Positions 8,797 to 17,931 of a stretch of 64,000 nucleotides of DNA are shown one piece after another. This DNA comes from Salipaludibacillus sp. CUR1 (GTDB lineage Bacteria > Bacillota > Bacilli > Bacillales > Salisediminibacteriaceae). The stretch lies in contig NZ_JAIWPE010000096.1 of the NCBI RefSeq assembly GCF_021028955.1, positions 275,312 to 339,311 of the forward strand, given 5' to 3'. Within the stretch, counting starts at the first letter, position 1. The number at the start of each line of letters is the position of its first letter. The notes under the pieces are model-generated. The model was not told the origin of the DNA. It was given only the letters and a program-made list of their open reading frames with translations, and searched no databases. Both the position numbers and the translations under genes were made by a program.

Positions 8797-8849
8797 TTTC
8801 GATCCCCCAATCCGAATTCGTTCCAATTACAGTTTAGAGCCGTTCTGCT

Positions 8850-10151
8850 CTACTCAAAAAACATTTTAAACATATTCGAGACTTTCTTCTTAACACCTGG
8901 ATTTTCTTTAGTTTCTTTTACTTTTGTTTTAGCCTGCTTCGGTTTCTCTTTTCTTTCTTTCTTAATTTCTGTGCTGCCTTCTTCTAGAGGTTCTAATCCG
9001 GACATAATCTCCTTACCTTGTATACGAACATTTCGATGCGCGAAAGTAATTAGGCCAACGCCATTGGTATATTGCGGTTCCCGTACACCAATATAATCCG
9101 GTATAGCTACTCTTACATTCTTTTGCAGCACCTCACGGGCAAGTTCGAGTACACCAGGCATCTTAGCTATGCCGCCCGTAAGAACGTAACCACCGGATAA
9201 ATCCTGGTAGCCCAGCCGGTATATCTCTTTAAGGACAAGATGAAACATCTCTTCCAAACGAGGCTCGATAATATTCGCAAGCTGCCACTGGGAAAATTCC
9301 TGCGTCTGATCACTGCCAATCTCCGAAACTTCGAAAGTTTCTTCATCGGAGGCGAGATCTATGAAAGCATGTCCATGTGTCACTTTCACTTTTTCTGCTT
9401 CCTCTGTAGAAGTCCGGAAACCAACTGAGATATCATTGGACATATGGTCTCCTCCAATTGGAATCTGGCTGGTTCCCTGCAAGACCCCATTTTGAAACAC
9501 AGAAACAGTTGTAGAGCCGCCCCCCATATCAATCAGAGCCACTCCTAAGCTTCTTTCGTCTTTTGATAAAGCTATAGAACCGGCTGCTAAAGGCTGAAGT
9601 ACAATATCTGCTACTTGGAGGCCTGCTTTTTCAACACAGCGGAGCAAATTATGTAACATCGTTTTGGAGCCTGTAATAATTGTTCCTTCCATTTCAAGAC
9701 GTACACCGATCATCCCGCGGGGGTCATTTATTTCATCGAGCCCATCAACTATAAACTGGCGGGGAATGACATCAATAATTTCCCTTTCCGGAGGAATAGA
9801 TATGACTTGTGCAGCATCTATTACTCTTGTAATATCTTCGTCTCCGATCTCACGGTCATCACTGGAAACAGCCACAACTCCATGGCATGGCTGGAGCTGA
9901 ATATGGTTTCCGGTCACCCCGACAATCACATGATTAATACTAAGCCCAATCATTCTTTCAGCTTTTTCGACAGCTTTTTTAATAGACTGGACCGTTTCGT
10001 CAATGTCCACGATCGATCCTTTTTTTATACCTTCAGAGCTGGACTCGCCAACTCCTATTATATTTAAAGATCCATTTGTCATCTCTCCGATAATCACCCT
10101 TACGGATGATGTCCCGATATCTAACGTAACATATGTATCATGATTATTCAT
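8850..10151 (-). CDS. ftsA: Cell division protein FtsA
   Basis: 433-residue actin-like ATPase that ties FtsZ filaments to the membrane. Phosphate and nucleotide motifs are visible: TLDIGTSSVRVIIGE at the start, IDMGGGSTTVSVFQNG near residue 208, and TGGIAKMPG near residue 330. After a lysine-rich linker the C-terminus has the amphipathic membrane helix KKVSNMFKMFF. The ATG follows GAAGGAGGTG. It is encoded right before ftsZ, the classical pair. Confidence 0.97.
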   Translation of the reverse strand: MNNHDTYVTLDIGTSSVRVIIGEMTNGSLNIIGVGESSSEGIKKGSIVDIDETVQSIKKAVEKAERMIGLSINHVIVGVTGNHIQLQPCHGVVAVSSDDREIGDEDITRVIDAAQVISIPPEREIIDVIPRQFIVDGLDEINDPRGMIGVRLEMEGTIITGSKTMLHNLLRCVEKAGLQVADIVLQPLAAGSIALSKDERSLGVALIDMGGGSTTVSVFQNGVLQGTSQIPIGGDHMSNDISVGFRTSTEEAEKVKVTHGHAFIDLASDEETFEVSEIGSDQTQEFSQWQLANIIEPRLEEMFHLVLKEIYRLGYQDLSGGYVLTGGIAKMPGVLELAREVLQKNVRVAIPDYIGVREPQYTNGVGLITFAHRNVRIQGKEIMSGLEPLEEGSTEIKKERKEKPKQAKTKVKETKENPGVKKKVSNMFKMFFE

Positions 10152-10292
10152 TGGATGGCACCTCCTTCAAACGTAAGACTCATGCTGACTTTTTCCTTAA
10201 GATAAGAAAGTTATTCAACACTTGTCTCCCATTCCCTTTTTTTTTCTCCTTAAATATAGAAAATGTCTGTATTCCTAATTAATATAACGTGA

Positions 10293-10631
10293 TTATCCTT
10301 GCCACTTTCTAAGCAGCAGCCGCCTGATCAAAGCTATATTTTTAAACAGCCTGATACCAAAAGCAAAAATGGCTGCTAAATACAAGTCTACACCAAGATG
10401 AACACCGAGAAAAGCTAAACCCGCCGCTAAAAAGATATTTGTAAAAAAACCTGTTATAAATACCTTTTCATCAAACTGATTTTCCAGATATGCCCGGATA
10501 CCTCCAGCTAAAGTATCCAGTGCTGCCAGAACAGCAATTGATAAGTACGGCGCGTAATGTTCTGAGACTCTGATATCTGTCAGAAAACCTAATATAAGGC
10601 CTAACAAAAGGCCTAAGACAGGCAGCCACAT
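10293..10631 (-). CDS. sbp: Small basic protein Sbp (DUF1290)
   Basis: 112-residue membrane protein of the DUF1290 family. It has three to four hydrophobic segments, and AVLAALDTLAGGIRAYLE and FLGVHLGVDLYLAAIFAFGIRLF are the conserved stretches. Its function is unknown. The start at 10631 (MWLPVLG) is fixed by AGGAGGG eight bases upstream, inside the end of the previous gene; its ATG comes one base after that stop. It lies between the DUF881 pair and ftsA, as in B. subtilis. Confidence 0.9.
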   Translation of the reverse strand: MWLPVLGLLLGLILGFLTDIRVSEHYAPYLSIAVLAALDTLAGGIRAYLENQFDEKVFITGFFTNIFLAAGLAFLGVHLGVDLYLAAIFAFGIRLFKNIALIRRLLLRKWQG

Positions 10632-10632
10632 A

Positions 10633-11331
10633 TCAGGATCCCTCCTGTACAGGTTCCATAAACCGCGTGCGGTAATTTTTATCAAACGCGGGAAGTGTTA
10701 AACTGTCGACAGGATTTGAGGAAAAATTCATGTTTTCATATATAAACATTTCGCGGGATTGAGAAGACATAATGGCATAGTGGAGAGACTCAGGATCATT
10801 GGAGATGACTTTAACCTCCACCGGAAAATAGCTTAACCAGTTTCCATTTACTAAAGTCCTTCCATTAGCTTCACGAATTGCAGTAGTGGAAACTATTCTT
10901 TCGTTTCCTATGGCAATGTGTTCCGCTCCCTGAATATTTAAATCATTAATCAGAAGTCTTAGCAAATATGGAGGAATGGAGCTGATCGCCCCTCCGGTAT
11001 AATTGTGGTCAAATTCCAAGTCTATTTGAATAATTAACCCTTCCCCAGTCACTTCTGTTAACCCGGCTTGTTCTTGTAAATTTTCAATTACATCGGCCAT
11101 GACGTCTTCAACATCCTCTGTCTCTTCCAGCTGGTTTAAAATTTCCTGCTGCCGGCTAATTTCTTCATTTAATTCCTGCTGTCTTTCTTTCTCGGCCATC
11201 AAAGCCTGGCGAAGGTCAGCCATATTTCTCGTATCACGGGTTTCAGGTTCCGCATGGGACTGAAATTGCACTGCTGCCATATATCCAATGATCAGTGTGA
11301 CACATGCAAAAATAATCGGAATCTTCTTCAT
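10633..11331 (-). CDS. ylxX: DUF881 membrane-anchored protein (YlxX-like)
   Basis: 232 residues with one N-terminal membrane helix (about 5-21), a coiled coil (about 40-80) and a DUF881 domain. The domain shows GLIIQIDL, LLINDLNIQGAEHIAIGNERIVSTTAIREANG and VIS-NDPESLHYAI. The role is unknown. It is a paralogue of the gene directly upstream, with which it shares a 4-base ATGA overlap, so the two are translated together. The layout and topology suggest an outward-facing protein of the division cluster. Confidence 0.86.
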   Translation of the reverse strand: MKKIPIIFACVTLIIGYMAAVQFQSHAEPETRDTRNMADLRQALMAEKERQQELNEEISRQQEILNQLEETEDVEDVMADVIENLQEQAGLTEVTGEGLIIQIDLEFDHNYTGGAISSIPPYLLRLLINDLNIQGAEHIAIGNERIVSTTAIREANGRTLVNGNWLSYFPVEVKVISNDPESLHYAIMSSQSREMFIYENMNFSSNPVDSLTLPAFDKNYRTRFMEPVQEGS

Positions 11332-12038
11332 GTGTCTTCCCCGCCTTCAAAGTAAGGATTAATAACGACTTCATTTTTTCTTTCAATCCGCACTTGAATA
11401 TTCTCGCTGACTAACTGGTCTTTTACTCCGCCAGCCAAATTCAGCGATTCGTCCAGTGTTTCCCGGTCACCAATCGCGGTAATTTCAAATGGAGCGAAGG
11501 ACGTTTCCCCATCTATTTCTATAACCGGGCCCGTACACTGGATATAACTCTGGTGGCTGATCCTCCGTCCATTAACTGCCACTGCTTCTGCGCCAGCTAC
11601 GAGAAGTTCGTCAATCACCTGCTGGAGATGGTGTTCGTGAACAATATAATTGTTTGGACTGTCTTCTCCCGGAATATAATCTGCATCTGTCAATGTCACG
11701 GAGAGCCCTTCCCCTTTTACTCCCACATTCCCAGTGACCATTCTAAGATGGTCCAAATCTTCCACAAGATTAAAATAGGTTCTTTCGCGGTGAGAAATTT
11801 CTTCTTCGACCGTTTTTATTTCTGTTTGAATATCTTTTAGCTGACCGGCCAGTTCCCTGTTCACCTGCTGTTCCCTTAACACATCATTTCGCAAGTCTGC
11901 TTCTTCCTGCCATTGCGAATCAGTCATTGTGTAACCTTCTCTTTCTGATTGTCCGGCCATTTGATAGCTTAAAGACATTAAAAAGCCTGTGACTAATAAC
12001 ACCACTGAGAATATAACGTATTTACCCTTCAATTTCAA
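11328..12038 (-). CDS. ylxW: DUF881 membrane-anchored protein (YlxW-like)
   Basis: About 236 residues: a transmembrane helix near the N-terminus, a coiled coil with EEEISHRERTYFNLVEDLDHL, then a DUF881 domain with GVKGEGLSVTLTDAD and VIDELLVAGAEAVAVNGRRIS. The likely start is TTG at 12038, six bases after AGGAGG. The ATG at 12053 lies upstream, touching an AGAGG, and is a poorer choice. Either way the start lies inside the 3' end of divIB. Function is unknown; the DUF881 pair next to sbp is typical of Bacilli. Confidence 0.85.
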   Translation of the reverse strand: MKLKGKYVIFSVVLLVTGFLMSLSYQMAGQSEREGYTMTDSQWQEEADLRNDVLREQQVNRELAGQLKDIQTEIKTVEEEISHRERTYFNLVEDLDHLRMVTGNVGVKGEGLSVTLTDADYIPGEDSPNNYIVHEHHLQQVIDELLVAGAEAVAVNGRRISHQSYIQCTGPVIEIDGETSFAPFEITAIGDRETLDESLNLAGGVKDQLVSENIQVRIERKNEVVINPYFEGGEDT

Positions 12039-12804
12039 TTTCTTCCTCCTCATCCTCTGTATTGAAACGTTCGAAATAAGGGTTCATACGCATATGAACG
12101 ATGCCTTCTTCCTCTGGATCCAGCTGTTCGACAACTGATGGATAAGGAGCGATTCTTTCAGAGAACTGGGTAACTGTGGAACTGACTACAAAGCCGTCAT
12201 TCATTAGAATTGTTAACCGGCCTGGATCATTATCAAGAGGTTCAAGAAGAATATCGGATATTCGCTGCCGCAGACCACTTGGTGTTTGTGACAATTCATT
12301 AACCATTTCTTCTCTAATCTGATTATCTTCAAATCCCCTTAGGACTGGCGCATCGAAGGGAGTGGCTCTTTGGCCTCCATTGTCGTAAATTTCCCCGGTC
12401 ACAAGCACAGGTGCATACGAATTCCCGTCCTTTATATAAGCAATCCGTTCATGTTCGGTGACAGTAATAACGACTGTATTCATCCAATCCCTGGAAATCT
12501 CCACAGCGTTTATGGCATCATGGTCAGTCAGCCTTTCAACCAGCTCACTTCCCCCTAAATTCCACATGCTGACTCCCTGGAGAAGTTCAGATTCATTGAC
12601 CACCCAGTCTGCTGAAGCCAGATTGTTCCCTCTGACGTTAACTGTTTGGACTTGGCTGAAAGAACTTTGAAAATACACGATCAATAGCATAAGGGTGAAA
12701 AATATAGAAACGTAGACAATCAGCCTCCTGTTTGACTTCTGCTTTCGCCGCTCTTTCAGTTTAGGTATTCGCTCTTCAATTTTCACTACCTTTTTTTCTT
12801 TCAT
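12022..12804 (-). CDS. divIB: Cell division protein DivIB/FtsQ
   Basis: 260-residue bitopic protein of the divisome FtsQ-FtsL-DivIC subcomplex. A basic cytoplasmic N-terminus and one membrane helix (about residues 31-48) precede a POTRA domain (VQTVNVRGNNLASADWVV) and the FtsQ beta domain. The C-terminal tail is strongly acidic. The start at 12804 has GGAGG seven bases upstream; a weaker ATG lies at 12828. It follows murB in the cluster. POTRA plus position make the call firm. Confidence 0.94.
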   Translation of the reverse strand: MKEKKVVKIEERIPKLKERRKQKSNRRLIVYVSIFFTLMLLIVYFQSSFSQVQTVNVRGNNLASADWVVNESELLQGVSMWNLGGSELVERLTDHDAINAVEISRDWMNTVVITVTEHERIAYIKDGNSYAPVLVTGEIYDNGGQRATPFDAPVLRGFEDNQIREEMVNELSQTPSGLRQRISDILLEPLDNDPGRLTILMNDGFVVSSTVTQFSERIAPYPSVVEQLDPEEEGIVHMRMNPYFERFNTEDEEEEIEIEG

Positions 12805-12879
12805 ATGCCTTCCTCCATTGTAAAGCAAGGGATTGAACGAGAAAACATATTATATAAACTTTCATATAATTGAAATAGT

Positions 12880-13794
12880 TTAGTCACCGATATGCTCAAC
12901 TTCTGTTTCCAAGTCTATACCGTAATGAATACGAACCTGCTCTTTAATATAGTCTATCAAGGTTAGTATATCTTCTGCTGAAGCTTCACCAGTATTTACT
13001 ATAAAATTGGCGTGTTTTTCAGAGACTTGTGCCCCTCCGACCTTGTAACCTTTTAATCCTAACTCTTCAATTAGCCGGCCTGCATGCTCGGGTAAAGGAT
13101 TACGGAACACACTTCCGCAGCAAGGGTCTTTCCAGGGCTGGGTCTCTTTCCGATAATTTTTATTTGTTTGTAACCTTTCGCGAATCTCAGCCGTATTTCC
13201 TTTTTTTAATTTGAATTCAGCTGATATGCAAATTCCGCCGTTTTTCTGTAAAACTGAGCTTCGGTAGGCAAACTTTAATTCTTTATTACTCAGCCACCCG
13301 GATTCTCCATTAGGCATCAGCACATATGCTTTAGTTAAAATGGCTGAAATGTCTGATTTATGAGCTCCTGCATTCATAAAAACAGCCCCGCCAACAGAGC
13401 CCGGTATTCCGCCGGCAAATTCTAAGCCGGAATAGCCTTTCTTACTCATAATCGTAGCCAGTTTAATAAGAGAAAAACCTGCTCCGACAGAAATTAAATC
13501 ACCTTCCTGTTTTAACGAAGCCAGTTTGTCTCCAAGCTTAATGACAACTCCCTTTATTCCCTTGTCAGACACGAGAATATTAGAACCTCTCCCGAGAATA
13601 AACCAGGGAAGCTCTTTTTCCTTAATAAAAGCCATAGAATGTTTGAGGCTTTCTTCTGAATCCGGCTCAATCATCAGAGCTGCCGGGCCGCCTATTTTCC
13701 AAGTTGTATGATTGTTCAATGGTTCATCGAATACAACTTTACAAGTAAAATTTTTCTCAACTTCATCTTTTAATTCCCGTAATGCCTTATCCAT
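12880..13794 (-). CDS. murB: UDP-N-acetylenolpyruvoylglucosamine reductase MurB
   Basis: About 304 residues. FAD/NADPH enzyme that reduces the enolpyruvyl group to give UDP-MurNAc in the cytoplasm. FAD-binding motifs HTTWKIGGPA and LGRGSNILVSDKG are clear, as are GLEFAGGIPGSVGGAVFMNAGAH and CCGSVFRNP with the catalytic serine. The QVSEKHANFIVN motif is present near the end. The start at 13794 has GGCGG eight bases upstream and overlaps the murG stop by eight bases. It is of the shorter type IIb layout common in Firmicutes. Confidence 0.95.
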   Translation of the reverse strand: MDKALRELKDEVEKNFTCKVVFDEPLNNHTTWKIGGPAALMIEPDSEESLKHSMAFIKEKELPWFILGRGSNILVSDKGIKGVVIKLGDKLASLKQEGDLISVGAGFSLIKLATIMSKKGYSGLEFAGGIPGSVGGAVFMNAGAHKSDISAILTKAYVLMPNGESGWLSNKELKFAYRSSVLQKNGGICISAEFKLKKGNTAEIRERLQTNKNYRKETQPWKDPCCGSVFRNPLPEHAGRLIEELGLKGYKVGGAQVSEKHANFIVNTGEASAEDILTLIDYIKEQVRIHYGIDLETEVEHIGD

Positions 13795-14905
13795 TTTGTT
13801 TACCGCCATTTGTTAAAGATTTTATTATATCCTCAATATCTGCGGAAGCATCAGGTCTGCCGAGCTTAAGTGCCCCTTCTTTCATGCTGCTCCATTTACC
13901 GCTGTCAGTTAAAATGTCGTCAATTTCTTTAAACAGTCGGTCAGGGGCCATTTCACTTTCTAAAATTACTTTTGCAGCATTTTCTTTTTCTAAAGAGCGG
14001 GCATTTTTTTCCTGGTGATTATTAGTTACATACGGACTTGGAATAAGCACCGAAGGTAAGCCTAAAGCAGTAATTTCAGCCAGTGTTGTAGCTCCAGCTC
14101 TGGCTACCAGCAAATCAACTTCATTAAGTACAGCTGGCATATTATCGATATAAGGAACTGTAACAATACCGCTTACACCTGTTTCTTTATCAATTTTTTC
14201 TTTAACTGTTTCATAATGAGCCTGCCCTGTTACATAAAGGCACTGATAATCTTTAGACTTCCACTGCTGTAAAGTTTCCATTACGGCATCATTGATAGGT
14301 TTTGCTCCGCGGCTGCCCCCTACAATAAGGACAGTTTTAAGGGAGGGGTCAAGACCAAGTTCTTTAATCTTTGACTTCCCTGTCACTGTCCTTTGTTTTA
14401 CTACTTCGCTCGCTCTCGGATTGCCGGTCATCACCACTTTTTCTTTTGGAAAAAAGTCAGCTGAATCAGGAAATGACAGGGCGATCTTTGTTACATACCG
14501 TGATAGAAATTTATTTGTCAGCCCCGGTACACTGTTTTGTTCGTGTATTATTGTAGGAATATTCTGCTTAGCCGCTGCAAAAACAACCGGACCACAGACG
14601 TATCCCCCGGTCCCTATAACCACATCCGGTTTGAATTCTTTAATATATTTTCTGGATTTTCTCACCGCGTTTATAAAACGCAAAATGGTTTTCACATTAT
14701 CTAAAGATACTTTTCGTTTAAAGCCTGATATTTTGACCGTTTTAAATGGAATTCCTTCCTTAGGTACAATATTTGCTTCAAGGCCGTTTTCTGTACCAAT
14801 ATATAAACATTCAAGTGAATCATTTTGGTTTTTTAAATGATTGATAAAAGCGACAGCTGGGTAAATGTGTCCGCCAGTACCGCCGCCGGATATTAAAACT
14901 TTCAT
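13787..14905 (-). CDS. murG: UDP-GlcNAc:lipid I N-acetylglucosaminyltransferase MurG
   Basis: 372-residue GT28 glycosyltransferase that turns lipid I into lipid II on the inner membrane face. N-terminal GGGTGGHIYPAVA and the second glycine loop GGSRGAKPIND are the donor and acceptor loops. VARAGATTLAEITALGLPSVLIPSP is the sugar-nucleotide signature near residue 265. The gene lies between spoVE and murB as in B. subtilis, but is set apart from spoVE by about 490 bases containing a repeat element. Confidence 0.95.
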   Translation of the reverse strand: MKVLISGGGTGGHIYPAVAFINHLKNQNDSLECLYIGTENGLEANIVPKEGIPFKTVKISGFKRKVSLDNVKTILRFINAVRKSRKYIKEFKPDVVIGTGGYVCGPVVFAAAKQNIPTIIHEQNSVPGLTNKFLSRYVTKIALSFPDSADFFPKEKVVMTGNPRASEVVKQRTVTGKSKIKELGLDPSLKTVLIVGGSRGAKPINDAVMETLQQWKSKDYQCLYVTGQAHYETVKEKIDKETGVSGIVTVPYIDNMPAVLNEVDLLVARAGATTLAEITALGLPSVLIPSPYVTNNHQEKNARSLEKENAAKVILESEMAPDRLFKEIDDILTDSGKWSSMKEGALKLGRPDASADIEDIIKSLTNGGKQNG

Positions 14906-15111
14906 ATTTTCCTCCTAAATGATTTCCATTAATTAACAACGGAATCTTTTACTGTATCATTCCTATTTTAACCGAATATTAAAGGGATTTTAAGTCAATT
15001 ATGGATGTTTTTAAACTTTTAAACAAAATAAAATTTTTTTTATAAGTCATTGATCTTTCCGGCACTTTTTTCTTCTTAAAGTTCATGCTTTGTTAAACTT
15101 CTGCAGCAAAC
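14906..15111. other. Gene-free AT-rich part of the murG-spoVE gap
   Basis: No reading frame, hairpin or clear promoter was recognised between the murG start and the repeat element. The minus strand here would carry any promoter for murG, murB and divIB; poly-A/T stretches near 15020-15040 are visible, but no convincing -35/-10 pair was found. Confidence 0.4.
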
Positions 15112-15366
15112 TTTACCGGTAAACGAAGGCGGGGACACCCGGAGGATTAGCGCAGTCTGAATCCACCTTCCCGCAGCCCTCTTCGGGAAAGTCAGTTGAA
15201 GACAAAGGGATCCGTAAAAGTGTTCACCCTAGCTGAAAGCCAGCCCCTCAGAAAGCGCACGCTCTAATGACTAAAGTCACTGCTTCTAACACAAAAGAAC
15301 ATCCGAAACAACATTCGTAAAAATTGTTTCGGATGTCTTAAAAGTCGCTATTCTTTTGTCTCAGTA
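15112..15366. repeat. Composite intergenic repeat, copy A (murG-spoVE)
   Basis: Contains the module GGCGGGGACACCCGGAGG with GCGCAGTCTGAATCC (about 15128-15164), a TTCGGGAAAG...GAAGACAA module, then a 13-base perfect hairpin ACATCCGAAACAA / TTGTTTCGGATGT (15299-15335) and the tail CTATTCTTTTGTCTCAG (15348-15364). The same modules occur at 43384-43495 and in part at 31699-31827 and 61361-61396. It does not code for protein. Confidence 0.8.
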
Positions 15367-15392
15367 TCTATGACTGGTGCTACCTTAACAAG

Positions 15393-16490
15393 TTACCGTA
15401 TATGCCGGCTGATATTCAAGAGTACACCAATCGTCGTGAGCATTAAAGTAAGGGATGATCCTCCATAACTCAATAAAGGAAGTGTAATCCCTGTTACAGG
15501 CATGAGCCCTATCACTACTCCTATATTAATCATTACTTGTATTGCTATCATACCGATAATACCGGTAGCAAATAAGGTACCGAATAAATCCGGAGCATGC
15601 AAGGCGATCCTTAACCCTCTCCACAACAGCACGGCAAAGCAGAGAAGAACGAACGTCCCGCCTACAAAACCGAGTTCTTCAGCCAGAATAGCAAAAATAA
15701 AATCTGTCTGCGGTTCAGGCAAGTAAAAATACTTTTGACGGCTGTGCCCGAAACCCAATCCTAATATTCCACCTGGAGCGATAGCGAATAATGATTGTAT
15801 AATTTGAAATCCACTGCCCAGAGGATCTTGCCAAGGATCCAGAAATGAGGTGATCCGCTGAAGACGATAAGGGGCCGACACAATTAATCCAACAAAACCA
15901 ATCGCCCCTATCCCGGCCAAAAACATAAAGTGGGAAATTCTGGCCCCTGCGACAAATATTATTAAAACACACGTAAAAACCATAACTGCCCCTGTGCCCA
16001 AGTCCGGCTGGAGCATAATAAGGCCAAAAGCAATAAAAACAAGAGACAAAACTGGCAGCAGGCCTTTTTTCCAGGAGGTAATATACTTCTGATTTTCTGA
16101 AACATACTTTGCTAAAAATAATATCATCGCAAGTTTCATAAATTCTGAAGGCTGTATCGAGAAAGCTCCTACTCCGAGCCAGCTTTGAGCTCCTCCCCTT
16201 ACTAAGCCCACGCCGGGAATCAGAACGATAACAAGAAGGCCAAAACATATCCATAAAATAATATGAGCTATTTGTTTTAACCGCCAATAATCCACTTGAA
16301 CGGTTACAAACATAGCTGCCAGCCCCACACCTACAAAAATCAGCTGTCTTTTCAAAAAGAAATAGGGGTCCTGGAAACGGTATTCTGCCCAGACTGCGCT
16401 GGCACTGTAAACCATCATACTACCTATAATTACTAGAATTACAGTTACAACTACCAATATTAAATCAGGAGTCGTTCGGACTTTAGGCAA
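15393..16490 (-). CDS. spoVE: SEDS-family glycosyltransferase SpoVE (FtsW/RodA family)
   Basis: 365 residues, close to the 366 of B. subtilis SpoVE. SEDS proteins polymerise lipid II together with a class B PBP; SpoVE works with SpoVD in spore cortex synthesis. About ten membrane helices are visible. Signatures are IQPSEFMKLAMILFLA, MLQPDLGTGAVM and, near the end, GITLPLLSYGGSSL. It stands between murD and murG, the spoVE position. Because no ftsW is seen in the usual ylaN-pyc place, it could also serve vegetative division (inference). A candidate sigma-E promoter lies upstream. Confidence 0.92.
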   Translation of the reverse strand: MPKVRTTPDLILVVVTVILVIIGSMMVYSASAVWAEYRFQDPYFFLKRQLIFVGVGLAAMFVTVQVDYWRLKQIAHIILWICFGLLVIVLIPGVGLVRGGAQSWLGVGAFSIQPSEFMKLAMILFLAKYVSENQKYITSWKKGLLPVLSLVFIAFGLIMLQPDLGTGAVMVFTCVLIIFVAGARISHFMFLAGIGAIGFVGLIVSAPYRLQRITSFLDPWQDPLGSGFQIIQSLFAIAPGGILGLGFGHSRQKYFYLPEPQTDFIFAILAEELGFVGGTFVLLCFAVLLWRGLRIALHAPDLFGTLFATGIIGMIAIQVMINIGVVIGLMPVTGITLPLLSYGGSSLTLMLTTIGVLLNISRHIR

Positions 16491-16542
16491 TAGAAAAACA
16501 CCTCGATTCTTCTAACCCTGGAGGGTCTCTACTACCTATTCA

Positions 16543-16570
16543 TATGTATGGCTTGGCCAATCATGACTAT
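16543..16570 (-). promoter_or_regulatory. Candidate sigma-E promoter of spoVE
   Basis: Minus strand CATACATA (16550-16543) matches the sigma-E -10. An ATA (16570-16568) lies 17 bases upstream, where the -35 core is expected. B. subtilis spoVE is known to have sigma-E promoters at this place. The -35 is weak here. Confidence 0.42.
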
Positions 16571-17931
16571 TTTTGCTGCTTAATTAATTCAACTTGTTCT
16601 GTAAATGCTTTTCCGCGTTCCTCAAAAGTTTTAAACTGGTCCCACGAGGCACAGGCCGGAGATAACAGGATCACGTCCCCTTTATTTGAACGGCTGTAGG
16701 CTTTAACAGTTGCTTCATTTAAAGTATCCACTGAGTCGACAGAAGGCACTCCGGACTGCCTGCCCGTTTCGGCAAGTTTGTCTTTTGTTTCGCCGTAAGT
16801 GATCAAGGCACTGACCTTTTCAGAAAGCAATGGTTTAAGCGCGTCAAAAGACAGTCCCCTGTCCAGACCGCCAGCGATTAAAACAACAGGCTGATTAAAT
16901 GCCTTTAATGCTGTAATTGTCGCCGGTACATTCGTTGCTTTCGAATTATTATAAACCTTGCGCCCCTCTAAATCACCAATAAATTGAAGCCGGTGTTCCA
17001 CGCCTTCAAACGTCTTTAAGACATGCCTGATTTGCTCTATGTCTGCTCCGCCCAAAATTGCAGCAGCAGCCGCAGCTAGGGCGTTTGCCACATTATGATC
17101 CCCGGGAAGAGACATGTCTTTAGCCTGAATTAGTTTTTCATTAAAAACAGTCAGCCATCCTTCTGAAAGGCAAGCCCCGTTTTCCAGGTTTTTTTCTACA
17201 GAAAAAGGGATTAACTGTGCTTTTGCACCTTTAACAACCTTCGATACAAGAGGGTCATCCGCATTGTAAATGAGGTAATCTCCGCTCGTCTGGTTGCGGA
17301 AAATATGAGATTTAGCTTCAATATAGTCATCCATAGACCCGTGGTAATCCAGATGGGCTTCTACAAAATTTAAAAGTACGGCAATTTTAGGCGCAAATGT
17401 TTCTGTGCCCATAAGCTGAAAACTGGACAATTCCACGACCATTTCGTCCTTAGAGGTTGCCTCTCTCGCCACTTTGCATGCAACTTTGCCGATATTTCCT
17501 GCTATTAATGGATTTCGCTGGCCTCCTTTAAGCATTTCGCCAACGTAAGTCGTCGTCGTTGTTTTACCGTTGGAGCCGGTGATCCCAATTATTTCCGCCT
17601 CTGAAATTAAATAAGCCAGTTCTACTTCAGTGTAGACAGGGATATTCAGCCCTTCAGCTTTTGCAACTAAAGGGTGGTCGTAACGGACTCCCGGGTTTTT
17701 AACTAAATAATCCAGTTCTTCTGAGACAAGTTCTTCAGGATGGGAGCCGCAAACTACTTCGACACCTTCTTTTTTGAGCTCTTTTGCCTGCTCATTTTCC
17801 TCATAAGGTTTCCGGTCATTAACTGTCACCAGAGCACCCAGGTGATTCAGCAATTTTGCGGCTTCGGTACCGCTCTTTGCCAACCCGAGTACGAGCACTT
17901 TTTTATCTTTAAATTTATTAACTATTTTCAT
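16567..17931 (-). CDS. murD: UDP-MurNAc-L-alanine:D-glutamate ligase MurD
   Basis: 454-residue Mur ligase that adds D-Glu to UDP-MurNAc-L-Ala. An N-terminal Rossmann domain ([10 protein letters not shown]) leads into the ATPase domain with the intact P-loop [14 protein letters not shown] near residue 112. [13 protein letters not shown] carries the metal-binding histidine, and [10 protein letters not shown] and [12 protein letters not shown] are C-terminal signatures. The start at 17931 has AGAGGTG upstream and shares an ATGA overlap with mraY. The intact motifs contrast with the MurF-like protein two genes away. Confidence 0.96.
   Translation of the reverse strand: MKIVNKFKDKKVLVLGLAKSGTEAAKLLNHLGALVTVNDRKPYEENEQAKELKKEGVEVVCGSHPEELVSEELDYLVKNPGVRYDHPLVAKAEGLNIPVYTEVELAYLISEAEIIGITGSNGKTTTTTYVGEMLKGGQRNPLIAGNIGKVACKVAREATSKDEMVVELSSFQLMGTETFAPKIAVLLNFVEAHLDYHGSMDDYIEAKSHIFRNQTSGDYLIYNADDPLVSKVVKGAKAQLIPFSVEKNLENGACLSEGWLTVFNEKLIQAKDMSLPGDHNVANALAAAAAAILGGADIEQIRHVLKTFEGVEHRLQFIGDLEGRKVYNNSKATNVPATITALKAFNQPVVLIAGGLDRGLSFDALKPLLSEKVSALITYGETKDKLAETGRQSGVPSVDSVDTLNEATVKAYSRSNKGDVILLSPACASWDQFKTFEERGKAFTEQVELIKQQK

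Noticed and set aside
10152..10292. Possible sigma-H promoter ahead of ftsA
   Set aside because: AGGAGAA and GGGAATGG are present but the spacing is about five bases too short for sigma-H.
14292..14840. 182-codon open frame antisense to murG
   Set aside because: Complement of a well-supported gene; composition and lack of a start site mark it as a shadow frame.
15715..16287. 190-codon open frame inside spoVE in another frame
   Set aside because: Shadow of the conserved SEDS gene; no homology features.
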